Positions 24,019 to 33,883 are shown, counted from the stretch's first letter. The stretch: DNA of 42,650 nt from Eggerthellaceae bacterium (GCA_017459805.1 JAFUCE010000066.1:1-42650), one strand, 5' to 3'. The notes: generated by a model from the letters alone, not told the origin. Numbers and translations: made by a program.

Positions 24019-25626
24019 ATGAGCCAATTCATTACATCCATAGAAAATAGCGCGCGCACCACCCCAGACGCGCGCGTTTTCTTCAATAGCGCAGGGCAAA
24101 GCCTGACCTATGCACAGCTGCTGTCTGCCATGAATGCGCTTGGGGCGCACTACCAAGCGCTTGCAACCAAGGACAATACGGGCGAGCACACAGCTAAGCC
24201 CATTGCCGTGTATGGGCATAAATCGCCAGGCATGATTGCAGCCTTCTTCGCCGCTTCAAAGGCAGGGTGCACCTACGTTCCGCTAGACACTTCAGCACCA
24301 TCTGAACGTATAGCCTCTATCTTGGAGCAACTTGACCACCCCATCCTGGTAGACACCACTTGTTCCCTGCCAGAAGAACTGCGCAAGCTTGCATCGCATG
24401 TTATTGAACTTGACTACGAACGCGACCTTCTGCCCCTCGTAGAAAAAAGCAGCGGTACAGACGTCGAAACAGGCGCGGGGACGGCAAAGGAGCTTGACCC
24501 TCAATCTTGCGTACAGGGTGAAGACACCTTCTATATCATTTTCACATCGGGAAGCACGGGCACGCCCAAAGGCGTAGAGGTAAGCACTGCAAACATTGAT
24601 GCCTTTTGGCGCTGGATGTGCAGTGAATTCACATACGGCACGCCCCAGGTATTTTTCAACCGCGCACCGTTTTCCTTCGACTTGAGCGTGACCGATCTTA
24701 TCCGCGGCATCGGCGCAGGAGATACGCTATTCGCGCTCGAAGAAGAAGCAGAAGCCAGCATGAAGGGCACGATGGATGCGCTGGCCGCAAGTGGCACGAC
24801 CTTTTGGGTGTCTACCCCATCCTTTGCAGAAAGGTGTTTGGCAGATCCAGCCTTTAATGCGGAATTATTGCCAAAGCTTCATACCTTCTTTTTTGTAGGC
24901 GAAACACTTCGCAACGAAACCGCTCTGCAGCTGCTCGACCGATTCCCGGGAGCAAAGGTTGTCAATGGCTATGGGCCTACTGAATCAACCGTGCTTGTTA
25001 CAGCCACTTCCATCACGCGCGAAATGTGCGCATCGCCCGAGCCCTTACCCGTGGGATCTTGCAAGCCCAACACGCAACTTGCCATCCTCGACCCCGAAAG
25101 CCTCGAGGTTCTTCCTGCAGGCGCGCCGGGCGAGCTTTTCATTATCGGCGATACCGTTGCCAAGGGATACTTCAATCGCCCCGACGCCACCGAAGCGGCC
25201 TTTGCTTCCTACCCCTACGCGGTGCCAGACGGCATGCGCAGCTACCGCACAGGTGATGAATGCGTACTTGACGAAACAGGCATGCTGCACTTCCGCGGAC
25301 GCCTTGACTTCCAGGTTAAGCTCCATGGCTATCGCATTGAATTGGGCGATATCGAGGCCAACCTTTGCCTTGCCCCTGAAGTACGCCAGGCTTGCGTTAT
25401 CCCCGTTGAAAAGCAGGGCGTAGTTTCTTTCCTGCGCGCCTTCGTGCAACTTGAAGATGGCGTTGAAGCATCTTTCAACACCACAAAACTGCTGAAGGAA
25501 AGGCTCGCGACCAAGCTGCCTGAATACATGGTGCCGCGTGCCTTCAGCTATCTTGAAAGCTTCCCCCTTAATGTCAATGGCAAGATAGACCGCAAGGCGC
25601 TTCTGGCCATGGCAGAAGGGGCCTAG
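24019..25626 (+). CDS. dltA: D-alanine--D-alanyl carrier protein ligase
   Basis: A protein of 535 residues of the adenylation (ANL) superfamily. DltA activates D-alanine with ATP and loads it on the carrier DltC in the cytoplasm. Seen are the P-loop FTSGSTGTPKGV (near residue 175), the A5 region NGYGPTEST, the hinge region in YRTGDECVLDETGMLHFRGRLDFQVKLHGYRIELGDIE and the catalytic lysine in NVNGKIDRKAL at the C-terminus. Context (MBOAT, carrier protein and DltD-like genes directly downstream) supports dltA rather than a stand-alone amino-acid ligase. The ATG at 24019 is preferred to TTG at 24013, but neither has a clear ribosome binding site; the gene starts 20 bases after the lipoprotein gene. 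Confidence 0.9.
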   Translation: MSQFITSIENSARTTPDARVFFNSAGQSLTYAQLLSAMNALGAHYQALATKDNTGEHTAKPIAVYGHKSPGMIAAFFAASKAGCTYVPLDTSAPSERIASILEQLDHPILVDTTCSLPEELRKLASHVIELDYERDLLPLVEKSSGTDVETGAGTAKELDPQSCVQGEDTFYIIFTSGSTGTPKGVEVSTANIDAFWRWMCSEFTYGTPQVFFNRAPFSFDLSVTDLIRGIGAGDTLFALEEEAEASMKGTMDALAASGTTFWVSTPSFAERCLADPAFNAELLPKLHTFFFVGETLRNETALQLLDRFPGAKVVNGYGPTESTVLVTATSITREMCASPEPLPVGSCKPNTQLAILDPESLEVLPAGAPGELFIIGDTVAKGYFNRPDATEAAFASYPYAVPDGMRSYRTGDECVLDETGMLHFRGRLDFQVKLHGYRIELGDIEANLCLAPEVRQACVIPVEKQGVVSFLRAFVQLEDGVEASFNTTKLLKERLATKLPEYMVPRAFSYLESFPLNVNGKIDRKALLAMAEGA

Positions 25627-25634
25627 GTATTGCC

Positions 25635-26819
25635 ATGGGCTTTTATGTTGACCCTGCCTTTTTTGTTCTTGCGGCTATAGCGGTCGTTCCTGCCATCGTG
25701 CTCGGCATAAACGAGCGGTCCTTGTTTGGCTATAGCTTAGTTGTTTCGGGTCTTTTCTTACTATTGCTCTTTTTCTACGACCTTCAACAAGGTGCAGCTT
25801 TCGTTTTTTTCTGCGTGCTTTCCACCGCGCTTTTCCTGTGGGTCAAGCACTTATTTGCTACCAAGCACCCCCATGCAGTTGCACTGTATCGCCTTGCCCT
25901 TGCAATAACCATGGCACCGCTTGTCATTTACAAAATTGCCGCGGTGTTTGACGGGAATCTGCTGGGCTTTTTGGGCATCTCCTACATCACGTTCAAGGCG
26001 CTCCAGGTTTTAATTGAAGTGCGCGATGGGCTGATTACCGACATGAGCGTTCTTGAATACCTGGGATTCCTGGTATTTTTCACCCCGTTCACGTCGGGCC
26101 CTATTATGCGTTCACGCACCTTTGTGGAAGATGCGCGCACGCATCTTTCGCGGCACGACTATCTGGACGGACTGACCCGCGGGGCGTTTTTGTTCCTGTT
26201 GGGCGCCTTCTACAAGTTCGTGTTGGCAGCACTCAGCAGCTGGGCGCAATGGTTCACTCCTGAATTCATTGGTGCCGGCACCTTCCTTGCCTCTTTTGCG
26301 GGCGAGAGTTGCATTGCCTTCTTTTACGGCCTGTACCTCTTTTTCGATTTTGCGGGCTACAGCCTGATGGCCATTGGCCTGGGCAGCGTCTTTGGGGTTA
26401 GGGTGCCACGCAACTTTAATGCGCCGTTCATTTCGCTTGACATTAAAGACTTCTGGAATCGCTGGCACATGAGCCTTTCTTTCTGGCTTCGCGACTTTGT
26501 CTTTATGCGTCTGACACGCGCTTTGCTTAAGCGCAAGGTCTTCGCTTCGCGCGTGAATACAGCCTGCGCGGGCTACTTGGCAAACATGACCATCATGGGC
26601 TTTTGGCACGGTATAACGCCCGACTACATTATCTATGGCATCTACCACGGGCTTTTGCTTTCAGCCTGTGAACTATTTCAAAAGAAGTCAAAACTCTACG
26701 CAGCGCATAAGGATGAACCATGGTTTAAGCTATGCAGTTGGGCTATAACCATGATTGCTGTTTTCTTTGGATTTTCCCTGTTCAGTGGACAGGTAAGCAG
26801 ACTCATTCTAGGAGCGTGA
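25635..26819 (+). CDS. dltB: MBOAT-family D-alanyl transfer protein
   Basis: A protein of 394 residues with about eleven membrane helices. DltB is a membrane-bound O-acyltransferase that takes D-alanine from DltC-Ppant and moves it across the membrane for esterification of teichoic acids. MBOAT landmarks are SLDIKDFWNRWHMSLSFWLRDF (near residue 270) and the conserved histidine in GFWHGITPDYIIYGIYHG (near 318). It starts 8 bases after dltA and ends 5 bases before dltC. Size and helix pattern fit the family. Confidence 0.9.
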   Translation: MGFYVDPAFFVLAAIAVVPAIVLGINERSLFGYSLVVSGLFLLLLFFYDLQQGAAFVFFCVLSTALFLWVKHLFATKHPHAVALYRLALAITMAPLVIYKIAAVFDGNLLGFLGISYITFKALQVLIEVRDGLITDMSVLEYLGFLVFFTPFTSGPIMRSRTFVEDARTHLSRHDYLDGLTRGAFLFLLGAFYKFVLAALSSWAQWFTPEFIGAGTFLASFAGESCIAFFYGLYLFFDFAGYSLMAIGLGSVFGVRVPRNFNAPFISLDIKDFWNRWHMSLSFWLRDFVFMRLTRALLKRKVFASRVNTACAGYLANMTIMGFWHGITPDYIIYGIYHGLLLSACELFQKKSKLYAAHKDEPWFKLCSWAITMIAVFFGFSLFSGQVSRLILGA

Positions 26820-26824
26820 TACAC

Positions 26825-27067
26825 ATGGATGCACAACGTGAAGAACAATTACTCAAGCTGATAGAAGAAATCTGCGCCGACCCCGTTGTGCGGGAAGAGC
26901 GCGACATGGACCTGTTTGATGTTGGTCTGCTTGATTCCATGGCAGCCATTGAACTGTTGGTTGGCATCGAGGGCGAATTTGGCATTAGCATTGCACCGAC
27001 TGAAGTGGAACGCGAAGAAATGAACACGGTTAATTTGATACTTAAGCGCGTAGAGGAACGACTGTAA
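26825..27067 (+). CDS. dltC: D-alanyl carrier protein
   Basis: An acyl-carrier-like protein of 80 residues. The phosphopantetheine attachment serine is in DVGLLDSMAAIEL (near residue 38). DltC shuttles D-alanine between DltA and DltB. GGAG of its ribosome site overlaps the end of dltB, and its stop codon is directly followed by the dltD start, so the operon is tightly packed. An open frame reaching further upstream (26732) is not used. Confidence 0.92.
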   Translation: MDAQREEQLLKLIEEICADPVVREERDMDLFDVGLLDSMAAIELLVGIEGEFGISIAPTEVEREEMNTVNLILKRVEERL

Positions 27068-28236
27068 ATGTTGAGCGTCCGAACACGAGCCATTGTCATT
27101 GCCCTTGTGCTTGCCTTGTTTGCAGGCACCGTACTTGCGGTTCAGCTTCTTCTGCCTGCCCAGACTTCGCTCGTGCGGGATGGCTGGAGCTATGGCTACG
27201 TATATTCAGGTGCGAAGTCCCAAAGCACCGCCTTGGTAACAGCCGACATGCAGGAAAACGACATGCTCCTGTTTGGATCGTCCGAGCTTTCCACTCCGCC
27301 CGACTTGGTGCCCGAAATACCCGCAGTTGTCTTTGGACTTAACAACTACGGACTTCAACTGTCGTGCATTGGCGAAGCCTACGACCAAAGCCTTTGGCAC
27401 GCCATTGCAGCAGGGGCTTATGCACCGCACGTTTCCAATAAAAGGTAGCCATCATTGTTTCACCGAGCTGGTTCTTCGATGGTGGCGTTGACAATTCGAT
27501 ATTCCAAACGCGTTTTTCATACCCGCTGTATCGCCAGTTTATGGATAACGATGCCATCAGCGATGAAGTTCGCGCCTACGTCAGTTCGCGCCTTGTTGCA
27601 CAAGGTATTGATGAAGCTGTCGTGCGCGCCCCTGCAGCCTCTGACCCCATTGCGGCCATAAACAACACTCTCTTTTCCGCCATGGCAAACCTTCGTTTGC
27701 GCAACAGCATTCGCTCTCTTGACGGAAGCGGTATTGCGCGCGTAGACGCAAATGCCGACGCCCCAGTTTTTACTCCACAGTTCGAACAATGGCGCGAGCA
27801 TGCCCTCGAGGACGCCAAACAGCGCTCGAGCAATGAGTGGGGCTTCGATGACGGCTTCTACGAAGAAAACGTAGGTGTCTACAAGGACCAGATTAAGGAC
27901 CGACTTGCAGGCGAAACGTTCACGGACACCCCTGAATATGACGACTTTGGACTGTTTCTGCGCGTGTGCCAAGAGGCAGGCCTGGAACCCCTTGTTGTTC
28001 TTTCGCCTGTTTCGGGTGCCTATTACGACTGGGTGGGAATCGACGAACAAACGCGTCGCAGCTGCTATGACCACATTATTGAAATCTGTCAGGCCTATGG
28101 CGCAAGCGTGGCAGACTTTTCCAACAAGGAATACGAACAATACTTCCTCAACGACCAGGTTCACTTCGGCTGGACGGGCTGGATTGATGTTGAGGAAGCC
28201 ATCTATAGCTTCGCAAAGGAGGGTTCGAATGCCTAA
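27068..28236 (+). pseudogene. dltD: dltD, interrupted by a one-base frameshift
   Basis: DltD is a membrane-anchored SGNH-like protein that acts in the extracellular step of D-alanylation. The first part (27068-27448, 126 residues) has an N-terminal membrane anchor and the motif LLFGSSELS with the presumed catalytic Ser, then ends at TAG (27446-27448). The frame one base back continues without a break as KVAIIVSPSWFFDGGVD through to 28236, including the C-terminal NDQVHFGWTGWID region with the expected Asp/His. Adding one A to AAAA at 27440-27443 restores NKKVAIIV and a protein of about 389 residues. The run is short and not a classic slippery heptamer, so a real mutation or a sequencing error is more likely than programmed frameshifting. 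The gene starts directly at the dltC stop. Confidence 0.85.
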
Positions 28237-28396
28237 GAAACCCGATTCACGCATCCAGACCTGGGTGAAAGCCCATCAAGGAACTGCAGCTGGCGTGCTC
28301 GCCATTGCGTGCTTTGCGGCCTTGTGCACCATTTTTTACTTCGTGGTGTTTTCCGATTTCGGCGGCTCTGCCGACTTCGTCTACAACCAGTTCTAG
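28229..28396 (+). CDS. dltX: DltX-like 55-residue membrane microprotein
   Basis: A 55-residue protein with AGGAGGG five bases before its ATG and an 8-base overlap with the end of dltD, so it is certainly meant to be translated with the operon. It has a basic N-terminus, one membrane helix (about 22-42) and the C-terminus ADFVYNQF. DltX proteins are about 50 residues, single-pass, and end in a conserved aromatic motif (as I recall, of the FIYNEF type) needed for D-alanylation. In Firmicutes dltX usually comes first in the operon; here it is last. The assignment rests on size, position and end motif, not on a database match. Confidence 0.7.
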   Translation: MPKKPDSRIQTWVKAHQGTAAGVLAIACFAALCTIFYFVVFSDFGGSADFVYNQF

Positions 28397-28412
28397 GATT
28401 CAGGCATACCCA

Positions 28413-29810
28413 TCAGGCGGAAGCGTCAGACGAGGGCGCTTCTGTCTCGCTTGTTTCCGACTCAAGCATGTCCGACTCGGCCGCATCTGAATCTGATGCA
28501 CTTGTGGCGGGCGTGACGTAGGCTTTCCCGTCGCGTATTTCGAACTTGGTGTTCATGTCCGAAGAAATTTCTTCAAGGCGCTCTAGCGTTGCCTGCGCCA
28601 CTTCGCCTGTCGCGAAGTCGGGAATACCCCAGGCATCGTCCAAATGCAGCGGTGTAAGCACCACGTTCTTAATACCTTCGTTGGTTACGTCAAAGTTCAT
28701 CAAATACGATTCATGCGTGTCGTCATATATTTGATAGAACACAAAGTTACCGTGCGCATAAGCGATGCGCGCATCTTTATAGAACTCGATACCCTGAACA
28801 ACGTGGGGGTGGTTTCCGAGGATAACGTCAGCCCCGGCATCCACCAACTGGTGCGCAGGTTCGTCCTGCAGGCTGGGCGTGGTGTAGTGTTCGTATTCAA
28901 TACCCCAGTGCATGGCCACAATAACTATGTCGTGGGTCTTCTTAGCTTCCCGGACGCGCTTGCAGGCATCTTCCATATTCAGACGCGCCGACACGACGCC
29001 GGGCTCGTCGCCATAAGCCACAAAATACTCCGGCACGATGTCGGTCCAAGCAAAGAAGGCGATACTCACGCCATTTACTTCATGCTCCACCATCTTCGCC
29101 GCTTCTTCTTCGGTCATACCCGCACCTGCGTGCTTGACACCGATTGCATCAAGCGCATCGATGGTGTCCTTCAGCGCCGGGCCCGAATAATCCATGATGT
29201 GGTTGTTCGCAAGCGAGGCTATGTCGACACCGCAGGCTTCGATGCTTTCAATGGCTGCTGGGCGCCCCAAAATGTAGACGTCCTTGGCAAGAATGGGCTC
29301 GCTTGAGTTGTCGCTTAAGGGGCTTTCCACATTGGTGATGGTTACGTCAGCCGAAGCCACGTAATCGGCAACCTTAGCGGTGGCACTTGCGCCGCCGTTT
29401 TCGTCAACATACTGGGCTTCGTTGCGCCATATGATGAAGTCACCCGTGGATAAGAAAGAAACGGAATAGGGCTCGGTGGTTTTGGTAACCACTTCTTCGC
29501 TGCTGTTTGCTTCGTTGCCCTCTTGGCTGTCGCTTGTAGCTGCTGCACGAGAGGCTGAAGTTTGCGCTGCGTCCGATGACGGTGAAGCACCCAAGGAAAT
29601 CTTGCCGCTGCTCAGGGCAAAAGCAAAGGTGCCCACGAGGAAAAGACTGGCAAGACCAGCGATTATAGGAATGAGTTTGTTGGTGCTTTTTTGCGCTGCA
29701 TTCTCGCGTTTCACCGTGCGCTGTTCGCTGTCGGTGGCATTGCTGCTTTGCGGAGCTACGCGTGTGCGTTTACGCGGTGTTGGTCGATATGTTTTATTAC
29801 GTTCTTGCAT
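28413..29810 (-). CDS. CapA-family membrane-anchored metallophosphoesterase-like protein
   Basis: A protein of 465 residues. The N-terminal ~45 residues are basic and Ser/Thr-rich, then one membrane helix (about 46-66), a Ser/Ala linker and the PGA_cap (CapA) domain: SFLSTGDFIIW, TNVESPLSD, SLANNHIMDYS, HWGIEYEH, GNHPHVVQG and HGNFVFYQ, the usual metal-binding blocks of this calcineurin-like family. CapA proteins are linked to poly-gamma-glutamate or capsule polymers, but most homologues in actinobacteria have no known substrate. The tail is Ser/Asp/Glu-rich. AAAGGGG lies six bases before the ATG at 29810, which decides against an earlier frame opening at 29855. It converges with dltX, 16 bases apart. 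Confidence 0.85.
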   Translation of the reverse strand: MQERNKTYRPTPRKRTRVAPQSSNATDSEQRTVKRENAAQKSTNKLIPIIAGLASLFLVGTFAFALSSGKISLGASPSSDAAQTSASRAAATSDSQEGNEANSSEEVVTKTTEPYSVSFLSTGDFIIWRNEAQYVDENGGASATAKVADYVASADVTITNVESPLSDNSSEPILAKDVYILGRPAAIESIEACGVDIASLANNHIMDYSGPALKDTIDALDAIGVKHAGAGMTEEEAAKMVEHEVNGVSIAFFAWTDIVPEYFVAYGDEPGVVSARLNMEDACKRVREAKKTHDIVIVAMHWGIEYEHYTTPSLQDEPAHQLVDAGADVILGNHPHVVQGIEFYKDARIAYAHGNFVFYQIYDDTHESYLMNFDVTNEGIKNVVLTPLHLDDAWGIPDFATGEVAQATLERLEEISSDMNTKFEIRDGKAYVTPATSASDSDAAESDMLESETSETEAPSSDASA

Positions 29811-29836
29811 ATCAGGCCCCTTTGTTTGTTGCGCAT

Positions 29837-29842
29837 ATTGTA
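29837..29842 (-). promoter_or_regulatory. Candidate -10 box of the CapA-like gene
   Basis: TACAAT on the minus strand, giving a leader of about 20 bases that contains the AAAGGGG site. TATTGA or TTGAGC lies 15-17 bases upstream as a weak -35. Confidence 0.4.
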
Positions 29843-29934
29843 GCTTATAAGCCATTAGCTCAATACTTCATAACCCCCGATTGGCGTAAGTGGAAAAAGG
29901 CCGCATTATGCAATATCACAGCGCAGCGCACGAA

Positions 29935-29961
29935 AAAGGACCGTCCAGTAGACGGTCCTTT
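29935..29961 (-). terminator. Intrinsic terminator of groESL
   Basis: A perfect 11-bp stem (29935-29945 with 29951-29961) and a 5-base loop. On the minus strand the stem ends in TCCTTTTT, a T run, as expected for termination of the groEL transcript. Confidence 0.85.
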
Positions 29962-30010
29962 CAACTGCAGAAATAACGCTGAACCTCGGAGGTTGTCGAA
30001 GTGACAGCGA

Positions 30011-30108
30011 GAAAGGCCCTGCCGAAGCAGATTCCCGCGCCTTTGCGTCGAAGCGTACTTCGGTACGCGAGTCGCAAAGGCGCGGGAAGGTGCCCGGCAG
30101 GACCTTTC
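30011..30108 (-). repeat. Large 98-nt hairpin in the groEL 3' region
   Basis: Three nested stems: 30011-30024 with 30095-30108 (14 bp, one position that is a G-U pair only in the minus-strand RNA), 30032-30047 with 30073-30088 (16 bp, perfect) and 30053-30058 with 30063-30068 around a TTCG loop closed by C-G. It lies between the groEL stop and the terminator. The wobble suits the RNA made from groEL. Confidence 0.8.
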
Positions 30109-30125
30109 GCAGCGGCAGCAGTTCT

Positions 30126-30143
30126 GCCGTCCGTTAGGACGGC
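30126..30143 (-). other. Hairpin directly after groEL
   Basis: GCCGTCC-GTTA-GGACGGC, a 7-bp stem with a 4-base loop ten bases past the groEL stop. The same core with a changed base pair is found after hypA at 37940-37957. Confidence 0.7.
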
Positions 30144-30153
30144 AAAACATTAA

Positions 30154-31806
<1,653 letters not shown>

Positions 31807-31821
31807 TCAACCTGTCAGTTG

Positions 31822-32109
31822 TTATTCCTGTACTGCATATATATCGTCTGTGCGCAAAATCATGACGGTTTCGCCTTCGATTTCGATTTCGGTTCCACCA
31901 TACTTGCCATAAATCACGCGATCGCCCACTTCAACGGGAACGGGAATCGTCTTGCCGTCTTCGGTCGTGCGACCTTCGCCCACTGCCAAAACAACACCAG
32001 TTGTCGGCTTTTCCTTGGAACCGCTCGAAAGCAGCAAGCCGCCCGCGGTTGTTTCTTCAGCTTCATCCTGCTTGACGATAACGCGATCGCCCAATGGCTT
32101 CAGTTTCAT
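31822..32109 (-). CDS. groES: Co-chaperonin GroES (Hsp10)
   Basis: A protein of 95 residues starting MKLKPLGDRVIVKQ, as usual for GroES, with the mobile-loop region EAEETTAGGLLLSSGSKEKP and the C-terminal part GTEIEIEGETVMILRTDDIYA. It caps GroEL. Two ATGs are possible: the one at 32109 has AAAGGA seven bases upstream, while that at 32115 is too close to the site. First gene of the operon. Confidence 0.97.
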   Translation of the reverse strand: MKLKPLGDRVIVKQDEAEETTAGGLLLSSGSKEKPTTGVVLAVGEGRTTEDGKTIPVPVEVGDRVIYGKYGGTEIEIEGETVMILRTDDIYAVQE

Positions 32110-32166
32110 ATTCATTTCCTTTCTCAGAGGAGCCTTTTCGGCCGCCTTTATACCCGTAAGTAAAAA

Positions 32167-32193
32167 CTAGCACTCTCAGCGCAAGAGTGCTAA
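32167..32193. promoter_or_regulatory. CIRCE operator (HrcA site)
   Basis: TAGCACTC (32168-32175), nine bases, GAGTGCTA (32185-32192): a perfect CIRCE inverted repeat upstream of groES. It is the binding site of the heat-shock repressor HrcA, whose gene is not in the window. Confidence 0.95.
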
Positions 32194-32223
32194 AACATAT
32201 GTGAAATACTACCACCCACACAA
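32194..32223 (-). promoter_or_regulatory. Promoter of groESL
   Basis: On the minus strand TTGTGT (32218-32223), an 18-base spacer and TATGTT (32194-32199). The -10 box touches CIRCE, so HrcA binding would block transcription. Confidence 0.55.
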
Positions 32224-32264
32224 GCGAGCAGGTAAATCTTCACATACTTGTTACTTTTTAGTTT

Positions 32265-32270
32265 TAGAAT
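32265..32270 (+). promoter_or_regulatory. -10 box of the MTA/SAH nucleosidase gene (leaderless)
   Basis: TAGAAT eight bases before the ATG at 32279, with an A/T-rich stretch upstream and no ribosome binding site between box and start. Confidence 0.45.
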
Positions 32271-32278
32271 AAAACATC

Positions 32279-33028
32279 ATGAACGGCTATATGAATAACA
32301 CCCCTCCTGTCGCCATCTTGGGTGCCCTGGATGCCGAGATGCGCCTTCTTGAAGACGCTATTGAAGGCCTTGACTATTCCGAAACGGGACACTTCCGCTT
32401 TAGCGCGGGAACTATCGATGGGGTGCCCGTGGTTCTTGTTCGCACGGGTATGGGTATGGCCAATGCGGCTGCAGCTTGCGTTATGACTATTGAGCGCTTT
32501 AATCCAAATTGCGTCATTTTGCAGGGGACAGCAGGTGCGCATGTTCCTGACTTACACATAGGTGACATTGTCATAAGCAACATGGCTATGCCAACTCATT
32601 TCGTGAGCACACCAAGCCGCCCAGCAGGTGCAGGAAGCAACGCCCTTGAATGGACTTACTTAAGCCCTACCACCTTTCTTGACGACAACAACACCCACGC
32701 GGCAGAAGGCATTCCGGCAACCATACGCCTTCTCAACATTGCGCAAGACGTGCCTTACGCTGAAGGGAATCTGGTAACAGGCATCGTGGGATCAGGCGAT
32801 ATCTGGAATCGCGAGCTCGATCGCATCAACAACGTTCACGATGCGCTGGGAACTTTGTGTGAAGACATGGAAAGCTACTCGATTGCGCAAGTGTGCCAGG
32901 AATGCACCGTGCCCTGGTTAAGCGTGCGCATTATCAGCAATAGCGAATTCCACCCTGAAGAAGAACTTGACTTCACTACTGCAAATACCTGTCAGGAATT
33001 TATTCGCGCACTATTGACGAGACTATAA
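32279..33028 (+). CDS. mtnN: 5'-methylthioadenosine/S-adenosylhomocysteine nucleosidase
   Basis: A protein of 249 residues of the PNP_UDP_1 family. It cleaves the N-glycosidic bond of MTA and SAH, and in futalosine-pathway organisms a related enzyme hydrolyses aminofutalosine. Family blocks: AILGALDAEMRLLEDAIE at 12-29, VLVRTGMGMANAAAA near 53, LQGTAGAHVPDLHIGDIVIS near 80 with the nucleobase-side motif, and the catalytic stretch CEDMESYSIAQVC near 198 (usually V-D-M-E-G/A), then RIISNSEFHPEE where the catalytic Asp is normally SD; here it reads SN, a notable change. No Shine-Dalgarno site; likely leaderless. It converges with the NarL-type regulator gene. Confidence 0.82.
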   Translation: MNGYMNNTPPVAILGALDAEMRLLEDAIEGLDYSETGHFRFSAGTIDGVPVVLVRTGMGMANAAAACVMTIERFNPNCVILQGTAGAHVPDLHIGDIVISNMAMPTHFVSTPSRPAGAGSNALEWTYLSPTTFLDDNNTHAAEGIPATIRLLNIAQDVPYAEGNLVTGIVGSGDIWNRELDRINNVHDALGTLCEDMESYSIAQVCQECTVPWLSVRIISNSEFHPEEELDFTTANTCQEFIRALLTRL

Positions 33029-33091
33029 GAAGCCGCGGCTTTAGTCATTTTCCTGCGTGATTAATGCAAGGCGCGCCTAGTGTTACAGCGC

Positions 33092-33883
33092 TTAGTGCTG
33101 CCCCGGCTGAACGAGGCCGTTTTCGTAGGCAAGCACCACCAACTGGGCGCGATCATGCGCATCAAGCTTTGCCATAATGCGTGCCACATGAGTCTTGACC
33201 GTTGCTGGCGAAATGTCGAGTTCGCCCGCGATGTCTTCGTTGCTCATGCCACGTGCAATATAGGACAGGATTTCACGTTCGCGGTCGGTAAGCACCGCAA
33301 AGGTTTCGTCGGCAGCAAGCTCGGTGCTACGTGTTTCGACAAAAGCTTCAATTAAACGGCGCGTAATGGATGGCTGAATGAGCGCTTCACCTGCGGCAAC
33401 GGCGCGAATGGCATGCGCAATATCGTCAGGGTCGGAGTCCTTGAGCATAAAACCGCTTGCGCCTGCCTGAAGGGCGTCGTAGACGTATTCGTCGATGTCA
33501 AAGGTAGTTAATACGAGCACGCGCGTGTCGGCCAAGTCGGGGTCGGCAACAATTTTACGTGTGGCATCAATACCGTTTTCCAGCGGCATGCGAATGTCCA
33601 TTAGCACAACGTCGGGGTGAAGGGCACGTGCCTGGTCGTAAGCCACCAAACCATTTTCGGCTTCGCCAACAACCTTAATAAACTCATACGACGAAAGAAT
33701 CAGACGGAAGCCATTGCGTACGAGATCCTGGTCGTCTACCAAAAGGACGCTAAGCTCTTCGCCTTCGAAGCGGGCATTGTCGGCTGCACGCGCTGCTTCT
33801 TCGCTACGCGCGCGCAATTTCTTTTGAGCTTCATGAAATTCGTCGGTGTAAAGACTTTTGCCACCAATTAATTCTTCAGCCAT
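33092..33883 (-). CDS. NarL/LuxR-type response regulator
   Basis: A protein of 263 residues. Before the receiver domain there is a ~43-residue charged extension, longer than normal. The receiver shows DDQ (near residue 50), the phosphoacceptor Asp in VVLMDIRMP (near 95), TTF and LKDS. The C-terminal LuxR helix-turn-helix is clear: LTDREREILSYIARGMSNEDIAGELDISPATVKTHV. GAGG lies six bases before the ATG. It follows its kinase after 52 bases on the same strand. Its targets are unknown. Confidence 0.92.
   Translation of the reverse strand: MAEELIGGKSLYTDEFHEAQKKLRARSEEAARAADNARFEGEELSVLLVDDQDLVRNGFRLILSSYEFIKVVGEAENGLVAYDQARALHPDVVLMDIRMPLENGIDATRKIVADPDLADTRVLVLTTFDIDEYVYDALQAGASGFMLKDSDPDDIAHAIRAVAAGEALIQPSITRRLIEAFVETRSTELAADETFAVLTDREREILSYIARGMSNEDIAGELDISPATVKTHVARIMAKLDAHDRAQLVVLAYENGLVQPGQH

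Noticed and set aside
27437-27446. Programmed -1 frameshift in dltD
   Set aside because: The frame-0 codons AAT-AAA-AGG do not form an X-XXY-YYZ slippery site and no downstream stem was evident; a one-base deletion or sequencing error is simpler.
28215-28235. GGTTCGAAT as a tRNA T-arm
   Set aside because: It is the ribosome binding region of dltX; no acceptor or anticodon arms surround it.
33029-33091. AAGCCGCGGCTT after mtnN as a terminator
   Set aside because: The palindrome would leave almost no loop (4-bp stem with 4-base loop at best), too weak for a terminator call.
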